DNA of 64,000 nucleotides, from the NCBI RefSeq assembly GCF_030691015.1, contig NZ_JAUYFF010000002.1, forward strand, positions 1 through 64,000, read 5' to 3'. The notes under the pieces were generated by a model. The model worked only from the letters and a program-made list of their open reading frames with translations, was not told where the DNA came from and did no database searches. This DNA comes from Sulfuricurvum sp. GTDB lineage: Bacteria > Campylobacterota > Campylobacteria > Campylobacterales > Sulfurimonadaceae. Made by a program: the position numbers and the translations under genes. This document shows, piece after piece, positions 34,282 to 42,382 of the stretch (its first letter is position 1; each line of letters opens with the position of its first letter).

Positions 34282-36006
34282 TTAAAAACGGGGAAGTGTA
34301 AGGGTAAAAGTGGATATCCCTTTTTTTGTGTGGGGCTGGAGAATAAGATCCCCTTTTAAATGTCGTTTTGCAAGGGTATGGGCAATGGTAAGTCCCAACC
34401 CCGTCCCCATCTCTTTTGTAGTGTAATAGGGTTCAAATATCCGTTTGGCGGTAAGGGCATTGATCCCTCCTGCACTGTCGCTGACATCGATACGAAGCGT
34501 GTCATCGTAGGCAAAAAGGGTGAGGGTGATAGTGCAATCCGCGGAGCGACGTTTGAGCGAGTGATCCAGTGCCTCTTTGGCATTGGTAATAAGATTGAGG
34601 AGAATTTGTTTAATGAGGGCAGGATGACTGCTCAGATTAAATCGCTCCGGCACTGATTCGTCTTGGCATGGATGCAATAGTTCATTTCCCTTCGCGCATA
34701 CCGTTTCCAGCGTAATTCCATGTGTCGTAAGCTGCGTTAGGTAAAGTGTTCGAATCTCAGTGACGATTTCGACTAAATTACACAGCTCTTCTTTTTTTTC
34801 ATCGACAAAAAAGTTCCGAAAGGCATCGATCGTCTGAGACATGAATTGCAGCTGCTCCATGACCCCTTTCTCAGAAGTTTTTAAATACTCTTTATTGAGT
34901 TCGCTGTGGTTGAATGCACTCACTAAATCTTGCATAATCAGCCCTATCGAGTTAAGCGGCTGTCGCCATTGATGGGCGATCGCTCCGAGCATATCTCCCA
35001 TCGCTTCAAGTTTAGACTGATGGGTAAGCATAATCTTGTTTTTTGTCCTCTCTTCTTCGAAACGATGAAGATTGAACCGAATCATACCTACGAGCGGAAC
35101 AACTATGAGGAGCAGTGATAAAAGGATAATCAATCCGAATTGGACAAGTCTGCGGATCAAAATATCATTGGGAGATACTTTCGGCTGATAAAGGGCTAAA
35201 AGTTTTTGACCGTTCAGATCGAGGGAGAAGGCAACGGTATCAGCGTTGATCCACCGATACTCACTTTCGTTAAGGAGAGAAAAATGCGATTCTGAGAGCT
35301 GGAAATACTCAACGGCGCTTTTAGCGGGAGATCGGTATTTTGACCATGACCAAGTCGGTTCGGGATGAATTAAAAAATAGCCGTCTTGATCAATGAGAAA
35401 AAAAGTCGAGTCGTTGTTGCTTTTGAGGTGTTGTATCCACTCTTGCATATAGTAGTTGATAACGATGATTCCAATTTTTACGCCGTTTTCATATACGGCT
35501 ATTCCAGCACGCAGAGTAGGGTTAAACGGCGTATCAAGCTTGCCGTGTTCCATGTTAAGATCCAACTCGGAAAAGTCAACGACGTTTTCTGAGAGTACGG
35601 CAAATTGTTTAAAATAGTAGCGATCCGCTTTGTTTTGGAGTTTATCAGCCGAGGTTTGACGGATACTCCCATCACGAAGACGATCGAATCGTATCTTCTC
35701 ATCCCCCTTTAAATCGATAAACCGTATTTGCATAATGTGCGTGTCGGCTTTGAGAAAATGATAGAATAAAGAGGGGTCAATATGTTCAGAAAGGGATCTA
35801 AGAATTTGAGATTGCGTTTGCTGAAATTCATTTATACGGGACTGATTTATCGTATGCTGCTGTTTTAGCCTCTCCAGTGCTCGAGATTGAATATCGCTGT
35901 GAATAACCCATATTCCTGATCCTAATACCAATATTGAGAGCGCTATTCCGACCCATAGATTAGTCCAAACAAAATTTAATCGGCTCTTTTTGTAAAAAAG
36001 GTTCAT
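34282..36006 (-). CDS. Membrane sensor histidine kinase with Cache-like sensor
   Basis: About 574 residues from the ATG at 36006. The ORF-track TTG start at 36063 has no ribosome binding site and lies where promoter-like sequence (TATACT, TACTAT) occurs. TM1 is near residues 12-34 and TM2 near 285-310, enclosing a periplasmic sensor resembling a dCache domain. The dimerisation motif AIAHQWRQPLNSIGL is the common form in Campylobacterota. The catalytic domain shows NLITNAKEALDH (N box), DSAGGI and GTGLGLTIAH (G boxes). The stimulus is unknown. It precedes the response regulator gene. Confidence 0.85.
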   Translation of the reverse strand: MNLFYKKSRLNFVWTNLWVGIALSILVLGSGIWVIHSDIQSRALERLKQQHTINQSRINEFQQTQSQILRSLSEHIDPSLFYHFLKADTHIMQIRFIDLKGDEKIRFDRLRDGSIRQTSADKLQNKADRYYFKQFAVLSENVVDFSELDLNMEHGKLDTPFNPTLRAGIAVYENGVKIGIIVINYYMQEWIQHLKSNNDSTFFLIDQDGYFLIHPEPTWSWSKYRSPAKSAVEYFQLSESHFSLLNESEYRWINADTVAFSLDLNGQKLLALYQPKVSPNDILIRRLVQFGLIILLSLLLIVVPLVGMIRFNLHRFEEERTKNKIMLTHQSKLEAMGDMLGAIAHQWRQPLNSIGLIMQDLVSAFNHSELNKEYLKTSEKGVMEQLQFMSQTIDAFRNFFVDEKKEELCNLVEIVTEIRTLYLTQLTTHGITLETVCAKGNELLHPCQDESVPERFNLSSHPALIKQILLNLITNAKEALDHSLKRRSADCTITLTLFAYDDTLRIDVSDSAGGINALTAKRIFEPYYTTKEMGTGLGLTIAHTLAKRHLKGDLILQPHTKKGISTFTLTLPRF

Positions 36007-36124
36007 TGTGTATAACTTTATAGTAGTATAAGTTTTATTCGGCACCATTTTAACGCAATTCAAGAGAGGAGTGTGCTAAAATACCTTTATATAATAATCG
36101 AATATTTTGTACAAGGCAAACGGC

Positions 36125-36505
36125 GTGAAAGTAGCTATTCAGTGTGATTCTCCATTACTGCAACGTTCCTTGGAACTTTTTTTAGAAGGGCATCTGAGCT
36201 CACTTCGCCAGTGCGATATTCTGATCCGTGACAAAAATATCCATGATGATCAGTATCCCACCTTCGTTGTCGGGGTAGGGGAATCTTCCGATCTGATTAA
36301 ACCGTTTTCAAAAGCACAATTGCTCCATGCATTGAATCAAAAATTCGAATCTGAAAAATATGCCCCCGTCGCGATTGAAGAGGAGACATTCCCCTCCAGT
36401 GAAGAGGGGGTGAGCTTTGATATTCTGGAGCGTCATATTGATAAACTGACGCGGGAGTACAAAGAGAACATTTTAAAAGCGATACGGGCATTTTATGAAA
36501 AATAA
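36125..36505 (+). CDS. Conserved protein of unknown function upstream of rsmD
   Basis: About 126 residues from the GTG at 36125, which has AAGG 8 bases upstream; the TTG used in the ORF track is less likely. The first half looks like a receiver-type alpha/beta fragment (VKVAIQCDSPLLQRSLELFLEGH) without the catalytic aspartates. The second half ends in a long helix (LERHIDKLTREYKENILKAI). It overlaps rsmD by 11 bases. The order unknown-rsmD-flgI matches the order I recall from Campylobacter genomes, which supports a real gene. I cannot assign a function. Confidence 0.7.
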   Translation: MKVAIQCDSPLLQRSLELFLEGHLSSLRQCDILIRDKNIHDDQYPTFVVGVGESSDLIKPFSKAQLLHALNQKFESEKYAPVAIEEETFPSSEEGVSFDILERHIDKLTREYKENILKAIRAFYEK

Positions 36506-37082
36506 TCCAACTATTACCAAAAAAATTATTGCCGGAAAATACAAAGGCAAAACGCTCAAACTCCCCTCCAAAGAGACGACACGCAGCTCGAAGGGGATTG
36601 TCTTGGAGTCGTTTTTCAATACGTTACAGTTTGATATTATCGATGCTGTTTTAGTAGAAGTGTTCAGCGGAAGCGGTTCCATCGGGCTTGAAGCACTCAG
36701 TCGCGGAGCCAAAAAAATTATTTTTATGGAAAAAGACCGTGATGCGATACGAACGCTCCGTGAGAATATCGCCCAAACCGATCCATCGGCTTGCGAAATT
36801 GTCGAAGGGGATAGTTTTAGTAACATGGCTCACGTAAAAAAGCGTCTTGCCTCGTTGGGCGAGAGTGCTTTTATCTACGTTGATCCCCCTTTTTCAATCC
36901 GCGAGGGGATGGAAGAGATTTACGATAAAACGATTGATATGATCGCCTCTCTTCCTCTTGAAATGGCGACTTTGATTATTATCGAGCACATGAGTACCCT
37001 CGAATTGCCCGATGCCATCGGTCATTTTAACCGCCTCAAATCCAAACGTTTCGGGAAAACTTCACTCACGTATTACGCCTAA
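36495..37082 (+). CDS. rsmD: 16S rRNA (guanine966-N2)-methyltransferase
   Basis: A 195-residue RsmD. Landmarks are IIAGKYKGKTLKLPS at the N-terminus, the SAM-binding FSGSGSIGLEALSRGAKK and the catalytic YVDPPF (a DPPY-type motif). It methylates G966 of 16S rRNA. It overlaps the preceding unknown gene and is followed 50 bases later by flgI. Confidence 0.92.
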   Translation: MKNNPTITKKIIAGKYKGKTLKLPSKETTRSSKGIVLESFFNTLQFDIIDAVLVEVFSGSGSIGLEALSRGAKKIIFMEKDRDAIRTLRENIAQTDPSACEIVEGDSFSNMAHVKKRLASLGESAFIYVDPPFSIREGMEEIYDKTIDMIASLPLEMATLIIIEHMSTLELPDAIGHFNRLKSKRFGKTSLTYYA

Positions 37083-37132
37083 GCCATTTTTGGAATAGCC
37101 TTTGCTTTATCCTTTGGAATAAAAGGATGGGC

Positions 37133-38179
37133 ATGAGAATTTTCGTATTACTTTTTTGTTTGTTAACCCTCTCCGAAGCGGCACGTATCAGCGAAGTCGC
37201 TAACATCGTCGGCGTTCGTGATAACCAAATTATCGGTTACTCTCTCGTTGTCGGTTTGAAGAAGACGGGTGACGGTACGACCTCAAAATTTACCCTCCAA
37301 TCGATCGCGAACATGCTTAAAGCGATGAATATCGATATGAATCCGGTTGATATCAAATCCAAAAACGTTGCCGCTGTCGTTGTTACGGCAAAATTTGCCC
37401 CCTTCGCACGCCAAGGGGATGCGTTTGACGTTACCGTCTCTTCCATCGGAGATGCGAAATCGCTTGAGGGGGGGACATTGTTAATGACTCCTCTCAAAGG
37501 GGTTGACGGCAAAATCTATGCGCTTGCGCAAGGTTCGATCAGTATCGGCGGTAAAAATGAAAAAGGTGCCGGTGCCGAGTCTCACCCGACGGTCGGAATG
37601 GTTTACGGCGGTGGTTTGGTAGAGCGTGAAATTAACCAAGACCTCTCTCATCAGCAAAATGCGACCCTTTCACTAAAAGCATCTAATTTTGCCAACTCCG
37701 TCGCGATCCAAAAGGCTATTAATGCAAAGTATCGCGATAACATCGCTTCCGCAGTTGATTCAAGAACGATTATGCTACAGCTTCCTAAAAACAGATCAAT
37801 GGTGGAGTTTTTAGCCGAGGTGCAAAGTCTCGATATCGATTACGCACAAGAACAAAAGATCATTATCAATGAACGGACGGGGACGATCGTTGCCGGTATC
37901 GATGTCGAGGTCAAACCGGTGGTCATAACACAAGGGGACATCACCGTCAAAATTCTTTCTCAAAACAATGTCTCCAAACCTGCAGGTAGTGTAGCTATGG
38001 ACAAAAGTCTTGTAATCGGATTGAATGAAAATGAAGTCTACACCGAAAAAGGGACGACGACGGTTGCCAACATAGCACGATCTCTCCAAAAGCTGGGTGC
38101 AAGTCCCAAAGAGATGATTTCGATTCTGCAAGCGATGAAAAGTGCCGGAGCTATCTCGGTTGATTTGGAGATCATCTAA
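37133..38179 (+). CDS. flgI: Flagellar P-ring protein
   Basis: About 348 residues from the ATG at 37133; the ATG at 37127 sits on top of the AAGG ribosome binding site and is less likely. The signal peptide is MRIFVLLFCLLTLSEA. The mature protein begins ARISEVANIVGVRDNQIIGYSLVVGL, as in all FlgI proteins, and ends with KEMISILQAMKSAGAISVDLEII. It forms the P ring around the rod in the peptidoglycan layer. It starts the flagellar run flgI-flgJ-flgM-flgN-flgK and overlaps flgJ by one base. Confidence 0.97.
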   Translation: MRIFVLLFCLLTLSEAARISEVANIVGVRDNQIIGYSLVVGLKKTGDGTTSKFTLQSIANMLKAMNIDMNPVDIKSKNVAAVVVTAKFAPFARQGDAFDVTVSSIGDAKSLEGGTLLMTPLKGVDGKIYALAQGSISIGGKNEKGAGAESHPTVGMVYGGGLVEREINQDLSHQQNATLSLKASNFANSVAIQKAINAKYRDNIASAVDSRTIMLQLPKNRSMVEFLAEVQSLDIDYAQEQKIIINERTGTIVAGIDVEVKPVVITQGDITVKILSQNNVSKPAGSVAMDKSLVIGLNENEVYTEKGTTTVANIARSLQKLGASPKEMISILQAMKSAGAISVDLEII

Positions 38180-38472
38180 TGGATATCACGAGCGTACAGC
38201 ACCAAAGAGCGATTCCTACCATCGGAACCAAAGAGGGTGATAAAGTGCTTCGGGAGAAAACCGATCAGTTTGAAGCGATTATTGTGAAAATGATGCTCGA
38301 TGAAGCGATGAAAGACGAAAAAAATGTTTTTACCAGCTCCAACGATCCGGGAGACAAGATTTTTAAATCAATGTATCGTGAAGAGTTATCCAACGCGAGT
38401 GCAGGGGGATTCGGGTTTTCTCAAATGCTTTTTGAACACCTTAGTCAAAAGGGTGAAAAAACAGAGAAATAG
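38179..38472 (+). CDS. flgJ: FlgJ-type rod-binding protein (N-terminal domain only)
   Basis: A 97-residue protein equal to the N-terminal rod-assembly domain of FlgJ. DQFEAIIVKMMLDEAMKDE and FKSMYREELSNASAGGFGFSQML are the family signature. The muramidase half found in enterobacterial FlgJ is missing, as is normal in Campylobacterota. It starts with the TAATG overlap at the flgI stop and is followed by the sigma-28 promoter of flgM. Confidence 0.88.
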   Translation: MDITSVQHQRAIPTIGTKEGDKVLREKTDQFEAIIVKMMLDEAMKDEKNVFTSSNDPGDKIFKSMYREELSNASAGGFGFSQMLFEHLSQKGEKTEK

Positions 38473-38474
38473 AC

Positions 38475-38501
38475 TAAATTAATAATGGTTTTTGCCGATA
38501 T
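38475..38501 (+). promoter_or_regulatory. Sigma-28 (FliA) promoter of flgM
   Basis: TAAA-N15-GCCGATAT matches the FliA consensus TAAA-N15-GCCGATAA at all but the last base, with the exact spacing. It lies 39 bases before the flgM start codon. Confidence 0.85.
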
Positions 38502-38539
38502 GGTAAGTACATATCATAAACGGATAACAAGGATTCACC

Positions 38540-38746
38540 ATGATCTCAAGTGTGAACGGGTCGTTGCTTAAAGCGACATATCAAGAACCGGCATTAAAAA
38601 CCAAAGAGCAGGAGAAATCCATGCAATCTATTACCAAACAAGGTGACACAAGCCGAATCGAAGAGCTAAAAGCTTCTATCGAAAAAGGGGAATACCGTGT
38701 CGATATCGAAGCGTTAGCCAAGCGAATTGCGCAAGAGCTGACCTAA
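38540..38746 (+). CDS. flgM: Anti-sigma-28 factor
   Basis: A 68-residue FlgM. The C-terminal sigma-binding region RIEELKASIEKGEYRVDIEALAKRIAQEL is the family signature (shown in part). FlgM holds FliA inactive until the hook is finished and FlgM is exported. It has its own FliA promoter, so sigma-28 raises its own antagonist, the usual feedback. It is 14 bases before flgN. Confidence 0.92.
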   Translation: MISSVNGSLLKATYQEPALKTKEQEKSMQSITKQGDTSRIEELKASIEKGEYRVDIEALAKRIAQELT

Positions 38747-38760
38747 CCGTATAGGAGTTT

Positions 38761-39192
38761 ATGATGTTGTCTTATCAGTTACAGAGTGCTATCAAAGATC
38801 TTGAGACGCTCATATCTTTATCGCGAGATGATATCAATGATATCAAAGAGGCAAAGCACAATCCTCAGTTTGACCGTTTGTCAATCAAAGAGGAAAAGAT
38901 AAAAAGCTTTGAACAGAAAAAAGCGATGATCGATCGTGAAATCTCAAAACTGATGACGCAACATCCAGCACGTCCTCTCTCTGAACTTTTAGATAATGAA
39001 CAACATCAACAACTCGATTCCCTTAAAGAACACCTCTCTCTTTTACGTGAAGTCAACCAGCAATACGCAAAAATGGTTTTGAGTGTAGGATCATTTTACA
39101 ATACTCTGTTAGAGCGTTTGGTTCCGACGCAAATGCAGGGATATCAAAAAGTGGCGACCTCGGAAGCCTCATTTTTGGAAATACGAGCATAA
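38761..39192 (+). CDS. flgN: FlgN-like flagellar export chaperone
   Basis: A 143-residue, almost entirely helical protein with two long coiled-coil-like stretches (SYQLQSAIKDLETLISLSRDD, LDSLKEHLSLLREVNQQYAKM). Position between flgM and flgK and length match FlgN, which escorts FlgK and FlgL to the export gate. Sequence conservation in this family is low, so context carries much of the weight. The start could be ATG 38761 or 38764, given AGGAG just upstream. It is one base from flgK. Confidence 0.78.
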   Translation: MMLSYQLQSAIKDLETLISLSRDDINDIKEAKHNPQFDRLSIKEEKIKSFEQKKAMIDREISKLMTQHPARPLSELLDNEQHQQLDSLKEHLSLLREVNQQYAKMVLSVGSFYNTLLERLVPTQMQGYQKVATSEASFLEIRA

Positions 39193-39193
39193 T

Positions 39194-41041
39194 ATGGCAT
39201 CAATTTTTAACGCTTTGCACATCGGTTACAGCGGTTTAAACGCAGCACAAATCGGTATCGATACGACCGGTCATAACATTGCTAATGCCGAAACCGAAGG
39301 GTATTCTCGTCAGCGTGTTGTTACCGCTGCGGCAAAACCGCTGAGTGTGGACCCGGGACAACGGGGCGGCGGAACTCAGATTACCGAAATAGTGCGCGTA
39401 TTTGATGAATTTGTCTTTGGACGGTTATCCAATGCAACTCAAAACAAAGAAAATTCCGATATTCTGAAAAAAAATCTTGAAGAGCTTTCAACCTATTTTC
39501 CCGAAATCGATGATGTCGGTATAAAAAATGATTTGCAAAACTATTTTGATATGTGGCAATCTCTTGCCAACAACCCTAGTAATACGGCACTTAAAGTAGC
39601 ATTGGCACAGCAAGCGCAAACGATGGCTCAGCATGTTCAAGAGACACGTGCGCAAGTATCGGGTTTGCAAAGTTCTTTGAATGATCAGGTTAAAGTCAAC
39701 GTTGATGAAGTCAACCGAATTGCCAAAGAGATTTCAAAAATAAATATAGAGATTAATAAAGCTGAAGCCGGCGGAGCTAATAATGCCAACGATTTGCGAG
39801 ATCAGCGTAATCAACTTGAAATAACGTTGACAAAGCTTGTTAATGCGAAAGTGTTGGTAGGTCAAGTAGAAACGAATAACGTTATTGACAGTAATATTGC
39901 ACTTAAACAAGGAAGCTACACGATACAAATCGGCGGTTTCAATATCGTTGACGGTGGTTCATTTCACCCGATTGGAATGGATAGCGAATCGAATCCGAAC
40001 GGCTATAATGATCTGTATTATGAGCGTCAAGACGGAGTTAAAATTCCCTATGCCGATCGTATCACCGGAGGAAAAATCGGCGCTCTCTTGGAATTAAGAG
40101 GCTCAACCATCGGGACAAACGGAGAATTCGAAGACGGATTTTTACAAGAGACCATAAACAACCTCGATGCCTTTGCAAAAGGGTTGATAGAAGCTACGAA
40201 TAACGTCTATGCGCAGAGTGCGACGACGTCAATGGTCTCTAATCCTCTCAGTTTTTCAAATAATCAATCTTTGATGAGTACCGACGAAAATTTTGCATCG
40301 GGTACATTTGACATCGTAGTGTATGATATAGACGGAAATGCGGTCGGCCGACGTACTATAAATATCGATGAGGGGACACTTATCGATGATTCCCCTATGA
40401 CGTTGAACAGTATTACCGGGCAGATCAACAATTCACAAGATGATAATCAAGACGGCAATGCGCTGAATGACATTGATGATATGTTACTGGCGACGTTTAA
40501 CACAAATCAAAAAGTATTTCAGATCGATTTAAAAGCATCATTACTTGAGCAAGGGTATACCTTTGCGATTGAAGATAAAGGAACCAACTTCGCCGGAGTA
40601 ACGGGCCTTAATCGCTTTTTAGACGGATCGGATGCGAAAAGTATTGCCCTAAACCGTGAGTTAAAAGAGGATACGAGTAAAATAAAAGGGTTTAAATCTC
40701 CTGCAAACGGGGATAATCAAACTGCATTGGCTATGGTCGAATTGCAGTTCTCGTCCGTTACCTTCGGGAATGGATTCGCTAAAACAACAGACACGATATA
40801 CGGCTATTTTGATACCTTAGTCACCAAAGTCGGAACAAGAACGAATTCAGCCATATTAGCGAATGATTCACTTACGGCGCAATACAATTCTATTAAGCAG
40901 GAATACGATTCGGTCAGTAAAGTGAGTATTGATGAAGAGTTGGCCAATCTGATCCGCTATCAAACATCCTACGGTGCCGCCGCCAAAGTTATCACGACGA
41001 TCGATCAAATGATGACGACCCTTTTAGGTATCAAGGCATAA
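39194..41041 (+). CDS. flgK: Flagellar hook-associated protein 1
   Basis: A 615-residue FlgK. The N-terminus (IFNALHIGYSGLNAAQIGIDTTGHNIANAETEGYSRQRV, seen in parts) is the rod/hook-family signature. The C-terminus KVSIDEELANLIRYQTSYGAAAKVITTIDQMMTTLLGI is the matching D0 helix. The middle is variable. It forms the junction between hook and filament. Its stop overlaps the start of the ABC permease (TAATG). Confidence 0.95.
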   Translation: MASIFNALHIGYSGLNAAQIGIDTTGHNIANAETEGYSRQRVVTAAAKPLSVDPGQRGGGTQITEIVRVFDEFVFGRLSNATQNKENSDILKKNLEELSTYFPEIDDVGIKNDLQNYFDMWQSLANNPSNTALKVALAQQAQTMAQHVQETRAQVSGLQSSLNDQVKVNVDEVNRIAKEISKINIEINKAEAGGANNANDLRDQRNQLEITLTKLVNAKVLVGQVETNNVIDSNIALKQGSYTIQIGGFNIVDGGSFHPIGMDSESNPNGYNDLYYERQDGVKIPYADRITGGKIGALLELRGSTIGTNGEFEDGFLQETINNLDAFAKGLIEATNNVYAQSATTSMVSNPLSFSNNQSLMSTDENFASGTFDIVVYDIDGNAVGRRTINIDEGTLIDDSPMTLNSITGQINNSQDDNQDGNALNDIDDMLLATFNTNQKVFQIDLKASLLEQGYTFAIEDKGTNFAGVTGLNRFLDGSDAKSIALNRELKEDTSKIKGFKSPANGDNQTALAMVELQFSSVTFGNGFAKTTDTIYGYFDTLVTKVGTRTNSAILANDSLTAQYNSIKQEYDSVSKVSIDEELANLIRYQTSYGAAAKVITTIDQMMTTLLGIKA

Positions 41042-41835
41042 TGCCTTTTTTTAGTATTGCCGCGCTGGTCGGGGTGATTTTCTTCTCTTTTTTCGGACCG
41101 TTTTTTTATACTCTCGATCCGCTCCTTTTAGATTCTAAAGCTATTTTAGCTGAGCCTTCTCTCAGTCATTGGTTCGGCACAGACCGTTTAGGGCGTGATT
41201 TGTTGGTGCGGTTGATGGAGGGGGGACAGGTATCGCTGTTGATCGGCTTTGCAAGTGCTCTTATTTCTACTCTCGTCGGATTGCTTTATGGGGTAAGTGC
41301 CGCATTATTGCGTGGCGGATATGACAAACTTTTTATTGTAGTAGTCGATCTCTTTTTGACCTTTCCAACCCTCTTTTTGCTTTTAACACTGGTCAGTTAC
41401 GTCAATGCATCGATTTGGGTATTAGTGCTGATTATCTCTATTACGGGATGGATGGGGACGGCACGGCTGATCCGTTCCGAGAGTTTTGCGATCGCTTCGA
41501 AGCCTTATATCCGTATATTACATATCGCAAAGGTGCATCCACTGAAGATTATTTTTAAATATTATGCACCGCTTTTAGCTCCGATTGTGCTGGTTAGTTT
41601 TACGTTTGGAGTTGGTGGGGCGATTTTGGCAGAATCAGGACTCTCGTTTTTGGGTCTTGGAATTGTAGCGCCGCAAATGAGCTGGGGAAGTATTCTCAGC
41701 GGCGGTAAAGAGGTGATTGACATAGCGTGGTGGGTGAGTTTTTTCCCGGGGCTTTTAATCTTTATCGTCACTTTTTCTCTGATGAATATATCGAATGCTT
41801 TGCAAGGACGACTGAATCAAAAAGAGATGCGATAG
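41041..41835 (+). CDS. DppC/OppC-type ABC transporter permease
   Basis: A 264-residue inner-membrane permease with about six membrane helices. HWFGTDRLGRDLLVRLMEGGQVSLLIG and the cytoplasmic EAA loop ITGWMGTARLIRSE are typical of DppC/OppC permeases for peptides or nickel. AESGLSFLGLGIVAPQMSWGSIL is another strong family mark. No ATPase, partner permease or binding protein is nearby, and translation is coupled to flgK, so it must work with subunits encoded elsewhere. The substrate is unknown. Confidence 0.85.
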   Translation: MPFFSIAALVGVIFFSFFGPFFYTLDPLLLDSKAILAEPSLSHWFGTDRLGRDLLVRLMEGGQVSLLIGFASALISTLVGLLYGVSAALLRGGYDKLFIVVVDLFLTFPTLFLLLTLVSYVNASIWVLVLIISITGWMGTARLIRSESFAIASKPYIRILHIAKVHPLKIIFKYYAPLLAPIVLVSFTFGVGGAILAESGLSFLGLGIVAPQMSWGSILSGGKEVIDIAWWVSFFPGLLIFIVTFSLMNISNALQGRLNQKEMR

Positions 41836-41845
41836 GGGAAAAGCG

Positions 41846-42382
41846 TTATTGCACCATTCTCGCAATTTCCAGAAGGCTGTCAGGGAATGAAAAACGGTTG
41901 TTTCGAAGTGCTTTTGCATTGATTAGAATAATAGGAGTTCTCTCCATCCGAATCGAAAGTAACAAACCGTCGTCGGCTAGTTTATCCGCATCGTAGAGAG
42001 CGGTTATTGCACCTGTTGAGCCGACGGCATTATGGACTTTACTGAGCTGTGACAAGCTCGCTTTGAGAGCATAGATAAAGTGATACGACGTTGTTCCGTC
42101 AAGTTTATCAAACGGAAGTGCCGTTGCATTGATCGGACGACCGTTAAGACGGCCGTTAAATTTAGACATCAATATTTTGATACATGAGGCGGCGGTATCA
42201 TCATCTCCTCTGTCGTAGGCGATCAAAATTTTGATAGGTGTTTTGACGTTAGAGGAGAGGATATTTTTTTCCAATACGGCGATTTTAGGTAGCAAAGAGA
42301 GCTGAGTTTCCAACAAAAATGGATCATAGGTGGCACTCCACCCTGTGGTCGCAATAAAAAGACTTATTAGGAGACGTTTCAA
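41846..42382 (-). CDS. Periplasmic YfiR-like (DUF4154-type) protein
   Basis: A 178-residue secreted protein with signal peptide MKRLLISLFIATTGWSA. The final segment, TPIILINAKALRNNRFSFPDSLLEIARMV, resembles the end of YfiR/DUF4154 proteins (I-x-L-A-A-R-x-x-x-x-I-S-x-x-L-L-x-L-A-R-x-V). The middle (PIKILIAYDRGDDD, then GRPINATAL) also fits that fold. YfiR is a periplasmic inhibitor of the diguanylate cyclase YfiN. The gene overlaps the TonB receptor stop by ATGA. A membrane GGDEF-EAL protein is encoded divergently two genes away, making it a plausible partner. The assignment is by motif resemblance and should be checked by profile search. Confidence 0.6.
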   Translation of the reverse strand: MKRLLISLFIATTGWSATYDPFLLETQLSLLPKIAVLEKNILSSNVKTPIKILIAYDRGDDDTAASCIKILMSKFNGRLNGRPINATALPFDKLDGTTSYHFIYALKASLSQLSKVHNAVGSTGAITALYDADKLADDGLLLSIRMERTPIILINAKALRNNRFSFPDSLLEIARMVQ

